Below, one piece after another: positions 18,611-27,012 of a DNA stretch of 64,000 nt; position 1 is the stretch's first letter; every line of letters starts with the position of its first letter. The DNA lies in contig CP054838.1 of NCBI GenBank assembly GCA_028768545.1, positions 861,501 to 925,500 of the forward strand. The letters are read 5' to 3'. Origin of the DNA: Desulfobacter sp. Lineage in GTDB: Bacteria > Desulfobacterota > Desulfobacteria > Desulfobacterales > Desulfobacteraceae. The notes beneath the pieces are model-generated. The model was not told the DNA's origin and searched no databases. It was given only the letters and a program-made list of their open reading frames with translations. The position numbers were made by a program, and so were the translations under genes.

Positions 18611-19672
18611 ATGTCATTACTTGAACAGACCATAAACCAAATTCCCAGCCTGGATCAAAAGGCCCTGGCAGCGGCCAAAGACCGGCTGGCAAACCAGGCC
18701 CGTCCTGCCGGCAGCCTCGGGATCATGGAAGAAATTTCAGCCCGGCTGGCCGGTATCAAAGGCACCATAGACGTCCGTCTGACCAACAAACGGATCATCA
18801 CCTGTGCCGGAGATCACGGGGTGACCCAGGAAGGGGTCAGCCTCTATCCTGCGGAGGTCACGCCCCAGATGGTATTGAATTTTGCCGGTGGCGGGGCATC
18901 GGTAAATGTCATCGGGGACCATGCAGGCGCCATTGTCAAGGCAGCCGACATCGGCGTCAACTATGACTTTTCCCCTGACCTGCCCATCTTCCACAAAAAG
19001 GTCAGGCACGGCACAGGGAATTTCGCCAAAGAGCCTGCCATGACACGGCAGGAAGCAATCCTGTCCATTGAGGCCGGCATTGAAATTGTTGAAGAACTGA
19101 ATGCCCAATCCCCTGTGGATCTTTTGGGTACAGGGGACATGGGCATCGGCAACACCACGCCTTCCACAGCCATTATTGCGGCATTTTCCGGCCTGCCCGT
19201 CAAAACCCTCACAGGCCGGGGCACAGGCATTGATGATGCCGCCCTGGACCATAAAATCGCCGTGATCCAAAAAGGCCTGGACCTGCACAAGCCCGACCCA
19301 AGAGACCCCCTGGATGTATTGTCCAAGGTGGGCGGCCTTGAAATCGGAGGCCTTGCCGGGCTGGTCCTGGGCGCTGCCGCCCGGGGCATCCCTGTGATCT
19401 GTGACGGGCTGATCTCCACGGCCGGCGCCTTGATTGCCTGTGAACTGGCCCCGGCGGCAAAACAATATCTCTTTGCCAGCCATAAATCCGTGGAAGCAGG
19501 CCATAAATACATGCATGACCGCCTGGGCGTCACCCCGCTCATTGATTTGCAGTTTCGCCTGGGGGAAGGCACGGGCGCGGCCCTGTGTATGGAACTTTTA
19601 GATCTTTCCACAAGAATTCTGGCCGACATCAAAACCTTTGAAGAAGTCGGAATCGCCCAGGCAACTGACTGA
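18611..19672 (+). CDS. cobT: Nicotinate-nucleotide:benzimidazole phosphoribosyltransferase CobT
   Basis: Full-length (353 residues) lower-ligand activating enzyme that makes alpha-ribazole phosphate. Signatures are RPAGSLGIMEEISARLAGI, CAGDHGVTQEGVSLYP (substrate pocket), GTGDMGIGNTTPSTAI, GRGTGIDD and the catalytic Glu in FRLGEGTGAAL. It follows bzaF with 3 bp between stop and start and is closed by a strong terminator. The pairing suggests direct hand-over of the benzimidazole made by BzaF. Confidence 0.96.
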   Translation: MSLLEQTINQIPSLDQKALAAAKDRLANQARPAGSLGIMEEISARLAGIKGTIDVRLTNKRIITCAGDHGVTQEGVSLYPAEVTPQMVLNFAGGGASVNVIGDHAGAIVKAADIGVNYDFSPDLPIFHKKVRHGTGNFAKEPAMTRQEAILSIEAGIEIVEELNAQSPVDLLGTGDMGIGNTTPSTAIIAAFSGLPVKTLTGRGTGIDDAALDHKIAVIQKGLDLHKPDPRDPLDVLSKVGGLEIGGLAGLVLGAAARGIPVICDGLISTAGALIACELAPAAKQYLFASHKSVEAGHKYMHDRLGVTPLIDLQFRLGEGTGAALCMELLDLSTRILADIKTFEEVGIAQATD

Positions 19673-19693
19673 GCCTTTAAAATTATCTGACAT

Positions 19694-19733
19694 CCAAAGT
19701 GCCCCGGCTTCACAGGGGCACTTTGGATTTTTT
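19694..19733 (+). terminator. Rho-independent terminator after cobT
   Basis: A perfect 12-bp stem, CCAAAGTGCCCC and GGGGCACTTTGG, with a 9-base loop is followed by ATTTTTT. It closes the riboswitch-bzaF-cobT transcript. Confidence 0.95.
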
Positions 19734-19889
19734 ACCTGAAACCAAAATTTTTCACGTCTTGCTTTTTGAATCAAAGTTTAATATGCCTTAACTCAGGTGT
19801 ATCCTCGTACCACCAGGGAACAAACCATCTTTCTTCTCTGCATTCTTCTTCCCACAAGTTCCCGCATCTAAATCCATGGAGGTGGAACC

Positions 19890-20718
19890 ATGCTATTTCA
19901 ATACTGGCTGAAATCCAGGGGCAGGACAGAAGATGCCCTTCAACTGATCCATTACCTCAAGGAAAACAAAATCCTCTTTCCTGAACAGGAAGAGACCTTT
20001 GAGGCACTGGCATCTCAAATTGATGCATCAAAAGCGGAGGCATCGGTCAAAACCGAGTTAAAAACCCGTGCAAAAAAGCTCTGGGCCCAATTCAAAGCCG
20101 AGCCGGTCGCCCACCCCGAACTGCGCTATTGGCTGGGAAAGATCTTGACCCGGGATGTGGCCTTGTGCGGAATTGTTGTTTTTCTCATCTGGACGGTGGC
20201 CTCTTCCATCAGCAATGACTCAAATATCTTAAGCCAACTTGCCGACGTTAAAACCGCAAGGGGGCTGATCACCTTTATTTTTGCCCTTGGCACCATTGGC
20301 ACGGCCCTGGTCATTACCATTTCTGTGTTTACCTCCAACCGGCTGCCCGAAGAGAGTAAGGAACGATTTTACCGGGCCAAGGAAATTTTGACCATTCTCA
20401 TCGGCATCCACTCCCGGCCAGGAAGGGATATTAAGCCTTTCCGAACCCCTTGTCTCCCCGGACAAACTCATTGCCGGTAAGGCCTTTACCCTTGTCAGCC
20501 AGGCCAAAGGCGGAGCACCGCCCTATGTATACGCCCTGAAAATCACCCAGGACCCGCACCGGGAAATTAAAAAAATATCCGGCCACACCCAGGAGGGTCT
20601 GGTGCTGAGCCCCCTGACCCTGGACCAAGGCAGTTATCTCATTTCCCTGACCTTGACGGATGCCCGGAAGGAAAGTACCCAAAAGGATAAAAAAATCATT
20701 GTAAACAGTGGGGAGTGA
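19890..20718 (+). pseudogene. Unknown membrane protein with C-terminal beta domain, frameshifted
   Basis: The first frame (ATG 19890, preceded by GGAGGTGG) gives a soluble helical N-terminus, then two membrane segments (DVALCGIVVFLIWTVASSI and LITFIFALGTIGTALVITI), and goes out of frame at LTILIGI near 20405. Another frame carries the rest (SLSEPLVSPDKLIAGKAFTLV ... GGAPPYVYALKI ... GSYLISLTLTDA) to TGA 20718. That tail looks like an immunoglobulin-like or PKD-like extracytoplasmic domain. Residues appear to be missing at the joint, so a small deletion rather than a single-base slip is likely. I do not recognise the family. It heads the peptidoglycan-binding cassette. Confidence 0.55.
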
Positions 20719-20766
20719 CAAGGGGCAGCAGCTATCCCGCCTCTAATAATCAGGATTCAAATTTGC

Positions 20767-20828
20767 CTGCAAGGCGCCAGAGCGCGAAGCTGTAATAATT
20801 TTACTGCCAACGGTCTGTAAGGCTGCAG
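20767..20828. repeat. Hairpin element, copy B
   Basis: It shares with copy A (15166-15227) the skeleton CTGC-AGGCG-CAG-CG-GAAGC-TA, then TACTGC-AACGGTCTG and GCAGAT. Pairing of the arms is weaker and the outer stem is absent. It lies in the 414-bp gap 20719-21132; apart from an unlikely short frame starting at 20862, nothing else is visible there. Confidence 0.55.
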
Positions 20829-21132
20829 ATCATGAAATATCCAGGCTGAAGAAAGAAGACCATGGCAATACGTTCGGCAGTAAAATCTTTGGGGCAAATC
20901 TTAAACCGCACGGTCCGGGTCAGGGGGTTTCAATTTCCCATGTCTGAGCGTAAAGGCCCAAACCACCCAAATGAGGCGATTAAAGAGGGCTGCGAGAATA
21001 AGATAAGCAGATCCTTTGAACAAAAAATCACCCCGGCCCACAGAGAAGAAAAGTTTAAATTGGTATTTTTTTCATGGCAGAAAACCGTTCATCATTTATT
21101 AAGCTTTAGGACAACAACAAGGAGATCTAAAA

Positions 21133-21477
21133 ATGACAAGCGCACTTAGAGATGCCGTCCAGACCATTGGCAACACCATTGTGGACCTGAGCGAATTAAA
21201 GGTCCAGACCATTATCGGGGACGTCAATCTGATTCTGGACAAAAAAAAGCTGGTGGATCTTGAAAGCCTCTTAAAACCGGCAGGTGCGGAAGCCACGGCC
21301 CAGGCCAGGCTCCACCTGGTTTTGGATACCACCATCAAATTTGACGGGGATTCCATCAATTTTATTGATCCCCAAAAAGTCAGTCCTGAACTCATAGAAC
21401 TGCACAAGGGAGCAGTGACCACAGGCCTGCTCCAGCGCCAGGGACTGGTTGAAATGTTCAAAGGCCTGATCCTATGA
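21133..21477 (+). CDS. Conserved-looking small protein of unknown function
   Basis: Protein of 114 residues, with AAGGAG upstream of ATG 21133 at good spacing. It is acidic-helical, with LSELKVQTIIGDVNLILDKKK and LDTTIKFDGDSINFID. There is no signal peptide, membrane segment or catalytic motif. It overlaps the next gene by 4 bp (ATGA), which indicates translational coupling with the peptidoglycan-binding-like protein. Family not recognised. Confidence 0.6.
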   Translation: MTSALRDAVQTIGNTIVDLSELKVQTIIGDVNLILDKKKLVDLESLLKPAGAEATAQARLHLVLDTTIKFDGDSINFIDPQKVSPELIELHKGAVTTGLLQRQGLVEMFKGLIL

Positions 21478-23057
21478 CCCGGGGCCTGCCTCAATATCCA
21501 AAAACGGAGGACAAGAATTGGAAAACCCTGGATATCACGGATCAATACGCCCAGTTTGACCGTCTGTTGATTCAGGCCAGAAAAAAATCACTCTTTGAGA
21601 CCCTGCCGGACAGTCCTGCAGCCGCCATGACCCGCGAGTTTAAAAAACATGGCCAAGCCATGGCTAAACAGCTCTGGCTGCTGGGCTACCTGGAAGCTGA
21701 GGATAAACACCAGGCCAGAAAGGCATTTCACCGGGACAGAAAAAATTTTTTAAACTCTGCTGCCCGGTTCCAGAAAGAGGCCGGTCTGAAACCGGATCGA
21801 TGGACAGGAAAAAAAACAAGGGCGGCCCTGACCGCTCTGGTCAGCTTTGAAACGGACCATCTGGATAAAAGATGGCTGGACGCGCCCCATGAATATCCCG
21901 CAGTGATGCGGGCGGCCCAGTGCCGGCTTTTTGTCCTGGGCCTGGCGGCTGAACGGCCGGGCAAATCCTTTTCACTCATCGCCGTCAACGACTTGAACAA
22001 ATTCAAGCGCCTGGCCATGGCCCTTGGCATGGTTACCCTGGAACAAGACCAGATCAGGCATTTTATGGATACCCGCACCCCAAGCCCTGCCCTCCTGGGG
22101 CTCATTCTTGACCAGGACTGCCTGATCAAGGCTGTGGCCCGGTCCTGCCGGCCAGGAGCCTGCGGCCTTGAATTCAATATCCCCTCCAGGAAAAGCCATG
22201 GCAGACATTTGCCCCAGGCCTACCAGATCAGACGATTTTTAACCCGCCTGGTCCAGGTGGAGTTCTGGCTCATGGGATATCAAATTCCCCTGGCTCAAAT
22301 GCTTGAATACCCGGTAAAAGGCATTGACACAAAAAATGACCAGGACTGCAACCCTGAATTAAAAACCTGCCTGGCGGATTTTGCAGGCCTTGCCCAAAAA
22401 GCAAAAAAGACCTGGGCCAGAGAAATCACTCCGGAACTGTTCACAGCCTTTGATGACGCCTATGAAAACCAGGATGATGAAAAAGTGTTATCCCAAATCA
22501 ACTCAAGGCTCCAACGGCCCCGGGAAATTGAACGCGCACTGGAACAGGGGAAAAAGCTCCACCTAAGGCTCTGGGATGGTATCAAACGGGTGTTGCGCTA
22601 GATCAGGCAGGCCCTTAAAAAAACCCTTCACACCATCCTGGACCTGGGCAAAAATATTGCCCGGTTTTTTTATGCCCGGGCCCTGGCCTGTTTTGACACG
22701 GTAAGGCAGGGGATCAGAATCGTTGTCAATGCCCTGGCCACCCTGGACGGGACCGCTTATCAGGCCCCGGGAATCTCCCTTGATCTTTCCTGCGACGGGG
22801 ATGTGGTGGTGGGGCTGTCAGATATGACCTGTTTTGCCAAAGCCGACAAGGCCATCACCCTGATCCGCCTCAATGCAGAACGGTTCTGCCTGGCCGTCCG
22901 GATCTGCACCATGATTCTTTCAGGACTTGTAAATGCCGTCCTCTCCCAATGGGCGGCCCTGGCCAAGGTCTTGTTTGACAATGCCCTGACCTGTATTGAT
23001 TTAATTAAAAACATTGATCAACTGGAAGATAAAATCCAGGCATTGTCCCATGCCTAA
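21474..23057 (+). CDS. Large peptidoglycan-binding-like protein, interrupted by an in-frame TAG
   Basis: The frame is open from ATG 21474 to TAA 23057 except for one TAG at 22599-22601. Sequence before it (RLWDGIKRVLR) and after it (IRQALKKTLHTILDLGKNIARFFY) reads as one continuous amphipathic helical region, and there is no good start after the TAG. So this is most likely one protein of about 527 residues. Residues 75-125 (FHRDRKNFLNSAARFQKEAGLKPDRWTGKKTRAAL, split here only for reading) match a PG_binding_1-type repeat, with hints of similar repeats further on (AAQCRLFVLGL, FLTRLVQVEFWLMGYQI). There is no signal peptide. It overlaps the preceding gene by 4 bp. The TAG could be a nonsense mutation, a sequencing error or readthrough. 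Confidence 0.55.
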
Positions 23058-23068
23058 AGGAGGTTCTC

Positions 23069-23699
23069 TTGCCCAAAACCATTAAACGATTAGAACCGGA
23101 TCCGGATGTCATCCGTGTCCAGACCCTTTTGTCCGCCAATGGATATTTTAAAAACCGAATCCCTGAACACGGGATATTTGAACTGATCACCTTTGAAAAT
23201 GTCCAGCTCTTCCAACTTCAGCATGTGGATAAAAACGGGGCCCCCCTGACCCCGGACGGGGTGGTCGGCCCCAAGACCTGGTGGGCCCTGTCCCATGCCA
23301 GCGGGGAATTCCAAAAAAATCATTTCACCCCTACCCCCCCCAGGGGCTAACCCCCGCCCGCTCCCGGCTTATTGAGCTCCTGCTTGAGGAACATGAAAAA
23401 CCGGTATTTGAGGTGCCGGACGGGTCCAACCGGAGCAAAGATATTGACTTGTACTGGGGCAATTCCGGAATCAGGGGCTATCCCTGGTGCTGCGCCTTTG
23501 TCTCCTGGGCCCTCTACCAGATCCTGGGATTTTACCCCATCCAGGGCAAACACCACGTGGGGGTCCAGGCCATGTGGCAGGCTGCCGTCCCGTATCAACC
23601 CTGAAATATTTTATTGACTGCATCCAAGACGGTCAGTCCATGGATTTTTCAAAAAAAGAACTTGATCTAGACCCGGTAAACCGTCATACCACAAGGTAA
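23069..23699 (+). pseudogene. Peptidoglycan-binding/CHAP-like amidase, frameshifted
   Basis: It starts at TTG 23069 with AAAGGAGG upstream. Frame 1 encodes a PG-binding-like repeat (VIRVQTLLSANGYF ... VVGPKTWWALS) and fails in a run of eight C near 23333-23341. Frame 2 then encodes LIELLLEEHEKPVFEVPDGSNRSKDIDLYWGN and GYPWCCAFVSWAL, the Cys region of a CHAP/TIGR02594-like cell-wall hydrolase, then ends. A third frame supplies a tail (YFIDCIQDGQSMDFSKKELD) to 23699, implying loss of the middle of the catalytic domain. At least two lesions are present, so the gene is probably dead. It follows the large PG-binding-like protein by 11 bp. Confidence 0.65.
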
Positions 23700-23727
23700 A
23701 CTAAACATCATTGAATCTGGAGGTTGG

Positions 23728-24147
23728 ATGAAAAAAAGTCTTTTTTCCCTTTTGATCCTCGTTCTTGCCCTGTGTTTCGCAGACCTGGCCATGGCCGGAA
23801 TGTACACCTGGAAAGATAAAAACGGGGTCACCCATATCAGCGATGCGCCGCCCACAGCAGAACAGGGCAAGGTCAAGATCACCCACCCCGATATTTCCCC
23901 AAAACCAGACCCCCGGGTCCGGGTGGAAATCTTTACCACCTCCTGGTGACGGTATTGCAAAGAGGCAGTTGCCTTTCTTCGTTCCAACAATATCAAATTC
24001 ATTGAATACGATCTTCAAAAACAACCGAGCGCGGCAAAGCGGATGAGATCCTTAGGCGGAGGGCGGGGCGTGCCTTTTGCCCTGATCAACGGCCAGAAAA
24101 TCCGCGGATTTTCAAAGACAGCCTATCAAAACGCCCTTGGGATTTAA
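23728..24147 (+). CDS. DUF4124-glutaredoxin selenoprotein (in-frame TGA at U-x2-C)
   Basis: Signal peptide (MKKSLFSLLILVLALCFADLAMA), then a DUF4124 domain (MYTWKDKNGVTHISDAPP), then a glutaredoxin domain. At residue 74 a TGA (23947-23949) falls exactly where the first Cys of the redox motif belongs: VEIFTTSW-TGA-RYCKEAVAFL. The frame continues to TAA 24147 with NNIKFIEYDL and the cis-Pro loop GVPFALINGQ, so the whole 139-residue protein is intact if TGA is read as selenocysteine. A stem-loop suitable as a SECIS starts 10 bases after the TGA. The expected role is a periplasmic thiol/disulfide or peroxide-linked redox protein. GGAGG lies upstream of ATG 23728. The alternative is a nonsense mutation, but the position and context argue for Sec. 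Confidence 0.8.
23960..23979 (+). promoter_or_regulatory. Candidate bacterial SECIS stem-loop
   Basis: AAG-AGGC / GCCT-(TT)-CTT forms a 7-bp stem with a two-base bulge and the apical loop AGTT, which places a G in the loop 19 nt after the TGA. Spacing and size match bacterial SelB-binding SECIS elements, which lie immediately downstream of the Sec codon inside the reading frame. Confidence 0.55.
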
Positions 24148-24260
24148 GTCATGATGGTATTGCTCCCAAAGGGATGTTTCTACAAAGTTGACACATCAGT
24201 GTTTAAAAAAAATGATACTTTGTATAAACAACTTTTCAACCCAAAACAAAGGATTAAAAT

Positions 24261-24516
24261 ATGGAAATAGTCATTAAAAAGTTGGGCAACCGTTTAGCCG
24301 CCAGTATCCCGGCAGCCATAGCCAACTCTTTAAAAATTGAAGTGATCACAAAATAAAAATTGAAGCCCAGGGGGGCAAGATCATTTTAACCCCGGTTAAA
24401 GACGTAACGTATAATCTTGATGATCTTTTAAAAGACTGCCCAAAGAAGCGGTTACGCCCGAGGAGAAAGACCGGAAGTGGTTAAACAGCCCGCCCATGGA
24501 AAAAAAGATATGGTAA
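24261..24516 (+). pseudogene. mazE: MazE-type antitoxin remnant
   Basis: ATG 24261 gives MEIVIKKLGNRLAASIPAAI, a SpoVT/AbrB-type MazE N-terminus (the K-x-G-N-x-L-A-x-x-I-P pattern). The frame then breaks. Shifted frames continue KIKIEAQGGKIILTPV, YNLDDLLKD and PKEAVTPEEKDRKWLNSPPMEKKIW to TAA 24516, the usual antitoxin tail. Two frameshifts (near 24345 and 24445) make it non-functional. It overlaps the mazF remnant as in intact mazEF pairs. Confidence 0.75.
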
Positions 24517-24614
24517 AAGAATAAATTCCCCAAAAAGGGGATCTTGTATGAACGAATTTTGATCCGGCATCCGGGCATGAACAAAAAGGCAAAAGGCCCC
24601 TGCTGAAGTTTTAG
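24510..24614 (+). pseudogene. mazF: MazF toxin remnant (N-terminal fragment)
   Basis: The frame from ATG 24510 reads MVKE-stop-IPQKGDLV-stop-TNFDPASGHEQKGKRP, then ends. This matches the MazF N-terminus (P-x-x-G-D-L-V-W-x-x-F-x-P-x-x-G-x-E-Q-x-G-x-R-P), with TGA in place of the conserved Trp and TAA at an earlier codon. The rest of the toxin is missing. It overlaps the mazE remnant by 7 bp. Confidence 0.75.
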
Positions 24615-24658
24615 GCAAGGTTAAATCACTCTTAAATTAATTGCCCATCTGCCTGCCC

Positions 24659-25540
24659 CTATTCCACCGGAGGGGGAATTTCAAGCTCCTCTTTTTCCAA
24701 ATGCTCCTTGATCCTGGCAATGGAAATCACCTCTTCTTTACGGGCCGAAGGGGTTAAAAAAGACTTGAGTTTCTTGTCCAGCACCCGAGGATGAATATCC
24801 GAAGCAATGGAGACCACCCCTTCGGTGATAATACGCTGAAGCAAAAGTTCCTGGCTGGTCCGCTCCCGGATATTGGCGGCAATGGGATAACAGATCATGT
24901 TGGCCAGGATGACCCCGTAAAGGGTGGAGGTCAGGGCAATGGGAATGGTGGCCATGAGCGTGGCTGAATCCCCGATGCCCCCGAGCATGCCGATAAGACC
25001 CACCACAGATCCCACCAGTCCGAATGCCGGGGCCACGTCTGCCATGGTCTGGAGAAGCCTTAAATTTTCATCCCGGCGTTTGCGAAAAAAATACATCTCC
25101 GCATTCAAGGATTCCCTGATCTGTTCCGGGGTGTAATTGTCCACCATCAGCCCAATGGCCCGGCGCAGAAAAAAAATCGTGGTCTCTTCCTCTTCTTTTT
25201 CAAGGGATAAAATCCCCTTTATCTTCCGTTTAATGGAAAGATCCACCAGAATCTTGACAATGGTATCTGAATCCACGGCAGGCCGGGTATATGAGGCTGA
25301 AATCACCTTGAACAAAATCTTAACCCGCTCCATGCGAAACCCGAGAAGAACTGCGGTGCAGGTACCGCCCACCACAATGATAAGCCCTGCCAGATTCAGA
25401 TAAAGCCCGATATTGCCGCTGAAAAAGAATCCCAGACAAAAAAGAAGAAAACAAAAAACCACCCCGATGATATTCTGCTTGCCATGGGTCCATACGTCAA
25501 CTTTTGAGTTCTGTGTTATATCCTGGTAGTCCTGGTCCAC
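24659..25540 (-). CDS. motA: MotA/TolQ/ExbB-type proton channel protein
   Basis: MotA-like protein of 293 residues with four membrane segments: IIGVVFCFLLFCLGFF and LAGLIIVVGGTCTAVLLGF near the N-terminus, and ADVAPAFGLVGSVVGLIGML and TIPIALTSTLYGVILANMICYPIA later, joined by a cytoplasmic loop with charged residues (EEEETTIFFLRRA). Pro residues before helices 3 and 4 match MotA. It forms a stator with the OmpA-type protein encoded 12 bp upstream. The order motB-then-motA and the absence of other flagellar genes leave open a gliding or other energy-transducing role. It ends in TAG. Confidence 0.85.
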   Translation of the reverse strand: MDQDYQDITQNSKVDVWTHGKQNIIGVVFCFLLFCLGFFFSGNIGLYLNLAGLIIVVGGTCTAVLLGFRMERVKILFKVISASYTRPAVDSDTIVKILVDLSIKRKIKGILSLEKEEEETTIFFLRRAIGLMVDNYTPEQIRESLNAEMYFFRKRRDENLRLLQTMADVAPAFGLVGSVVGLIGMLGGIGDSATLMATIPIALTSTLYGVILANMICYPIAANIRERTSQELLLQRIITEGVVSIASDIHPRVLDKKLKSFLTPSARKEEVISIARIKEHLEKEELEIPPPVE

Positions 25541-25552
25541 CGTGTGTCCCCT

Positions 25553-26344
25553 TTATTTTAAGTTTTCCAGATAAGGCCTTTGTTTCATGAGTACAATCTC
25601 CACCCGTCGGTTCAGACGCCGGTTCAATATGCTGTTATTGGGCCTTACCGGCTGGTGCCAGGCATGGGCACTGATAAAAAACCGCTCTGCCGGTATCCCT
25701 GTTTTTTCAATCAAAAACCTGACGGTTTGTGTGGCCCTTGCTGCGGACAACTCCCAGTTGGTGGGATATTTTGCAGAATGATTGGGCATGGAATCTGTGT
25801 GCCCGGACACGTTGATGATATAGTTGTTGCTTCTCAAAACAGACGAGATCTGCCAGAGCCGCTCCCTTGCCTAGGGCCGAAGATCTGCAAGCCCTGTATC
25901 AAACAAAAGGTCCCCGGCAATGGAGATCCGCACAGCCTTGTCCGAAACCATGTCCACCCGCATGGAATCATCAACAAACTCATCTAAAAAGGCCTGTTTG
26001 GCCCGGTCATAAATGTCCGAAGGATTATGCAGGGCATCCACGTCCATAACCTTACCGCCCCCCTCGCCCCCGGAAACCCTGCTGCCCCCGGGCCCCTCTC
26101 CCAGAAGCAGTTCCCGGTTGCCGGCCTGGTAAACATAGAGCACGGTAAACAGCACAAACATGGTCATCATCAAATCTGACCAGGAGACCGACCATTTATC
26201 CCGTTTGCCCACCACATCATCCACCAGCAGATCCTCTCCATAGGGGTCAAACTGGTCAGACGCAAAAAAACCGGTGGATTCCCTGGTTTTGCCAGGTTCA
26301 TCACCGGTTTGATTTTTGTCTGCTTCTATTTCATTGATTGCCAT
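25553..26344 (-). pseudogene. motB: MotB-like OmpA-domain protein with in-frame TAG
   Basis: The N-terminus has one membrane segment with the proton-channel Asp (SVSWSDLMMTMFVLFTVLYVY), a periplasmic linker, then VRISIAGDLLFDTGLADLRP. A TAG at 25871-25873 follows. The same frame continues ARERLWQISSVL and the OmpA/MotB peptidoglycan-binding core (NVSGHTDSMP, NWELSAARATQTVRFLIE, NRRLNRRVEIVL). Only this single codon breaks a 263-residue protein; Gln, Glu or Lys is expected there and each is one substitution from TAG. Without readthrough the cell-wall anchor is lost. Confidence 0.8.
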
Positions 26345-26416
26345 GCCATGCTCCAGCCTTTGGGGTAAGACAGCTTAAAAGCCCGTTCCAACCCGGCTTC
26401 AAGCCCATGACATGTT

Positions 26417-26977
26417 TTAGGCCATTAAGCCCATAAAAATCAAGGTTTTATTCAACACCCCCTGATTTTCATTTTGCGACCGTCTCCGGCGCAATCCTGC
26501 AAGCCCTATAATTCCGCATCCCATAAGGATTGATGTAGAAGTGATGGGCGTGTGTATGGGGGCTGCTTCGTAGGACAGAAAAAACTTGTGATGTTAAAGT
26601 CTTCGACATGGTGCCAGAGAAAATTCTCATGAAACCCGATGTTAAACACCAGGGTATTCTCTCCAGGGTATAAAAGACCTGAACCATCGTAATTCCAAAG
26701 CCCGGAGCTGCCCTCATCGACCAGAGGTTCAAAGTTGGTGCCGTTAATGGAAAAATAAGTATCACTATCCCACCTCATTGGACCAAAGTGGTTATAGCTC
26801 ATATTTATATTGGCCAGCCTGATGCCATTGGGTAAAAGTTACATAAACCTGGGTCTGGTCATTAAAATCAGAACCATCGCTGTTGCCAAATGAGAGTACG
26901 CTGCCTGCATTAAAGGCCCCAAGAAGGTCAACGGTTGCAGCACAGGCATTGAGAGCCGCTGCAATTAAGATTAACAT
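26417..26977 (-). pseudogene. Decayed PEP-CTERM-like exported protein
   Basis: Three frames together encode a short exported protein. The signal-like N-terminus is LILIAAALNACAATVDLLGAF; the beta-rich middle has SYNHFGPMRWDSDTYFSINGT and GENTLVFNIGFHENFLWHH. The C-terminal sorting signal is APIHTPITSTSILMGCGIIG followed by LAGLRRRR, which is the PEP-CTERM layout (small motif, hydrophobic helix, Arg cluster) with a degenerate PEP box. Frameshifts lie near 26810 and 26590. If intact it would be an exosortase substrate, which fits the adjacent polysaccharide cluster. Boundaries are approximate. Confidence 0.5.
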
Positions 26978-27012
26978 TTTTTTTGAACATTCTGCTTTTT
27001 CTTATTTTTTCT

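Noticed and set aside
20862..21149. 95-codon frame after repeat copy B
   Set aside because: Basic, unstructured-looking translation that overlaps the better-supported gene at 21133; weak ribosome site.
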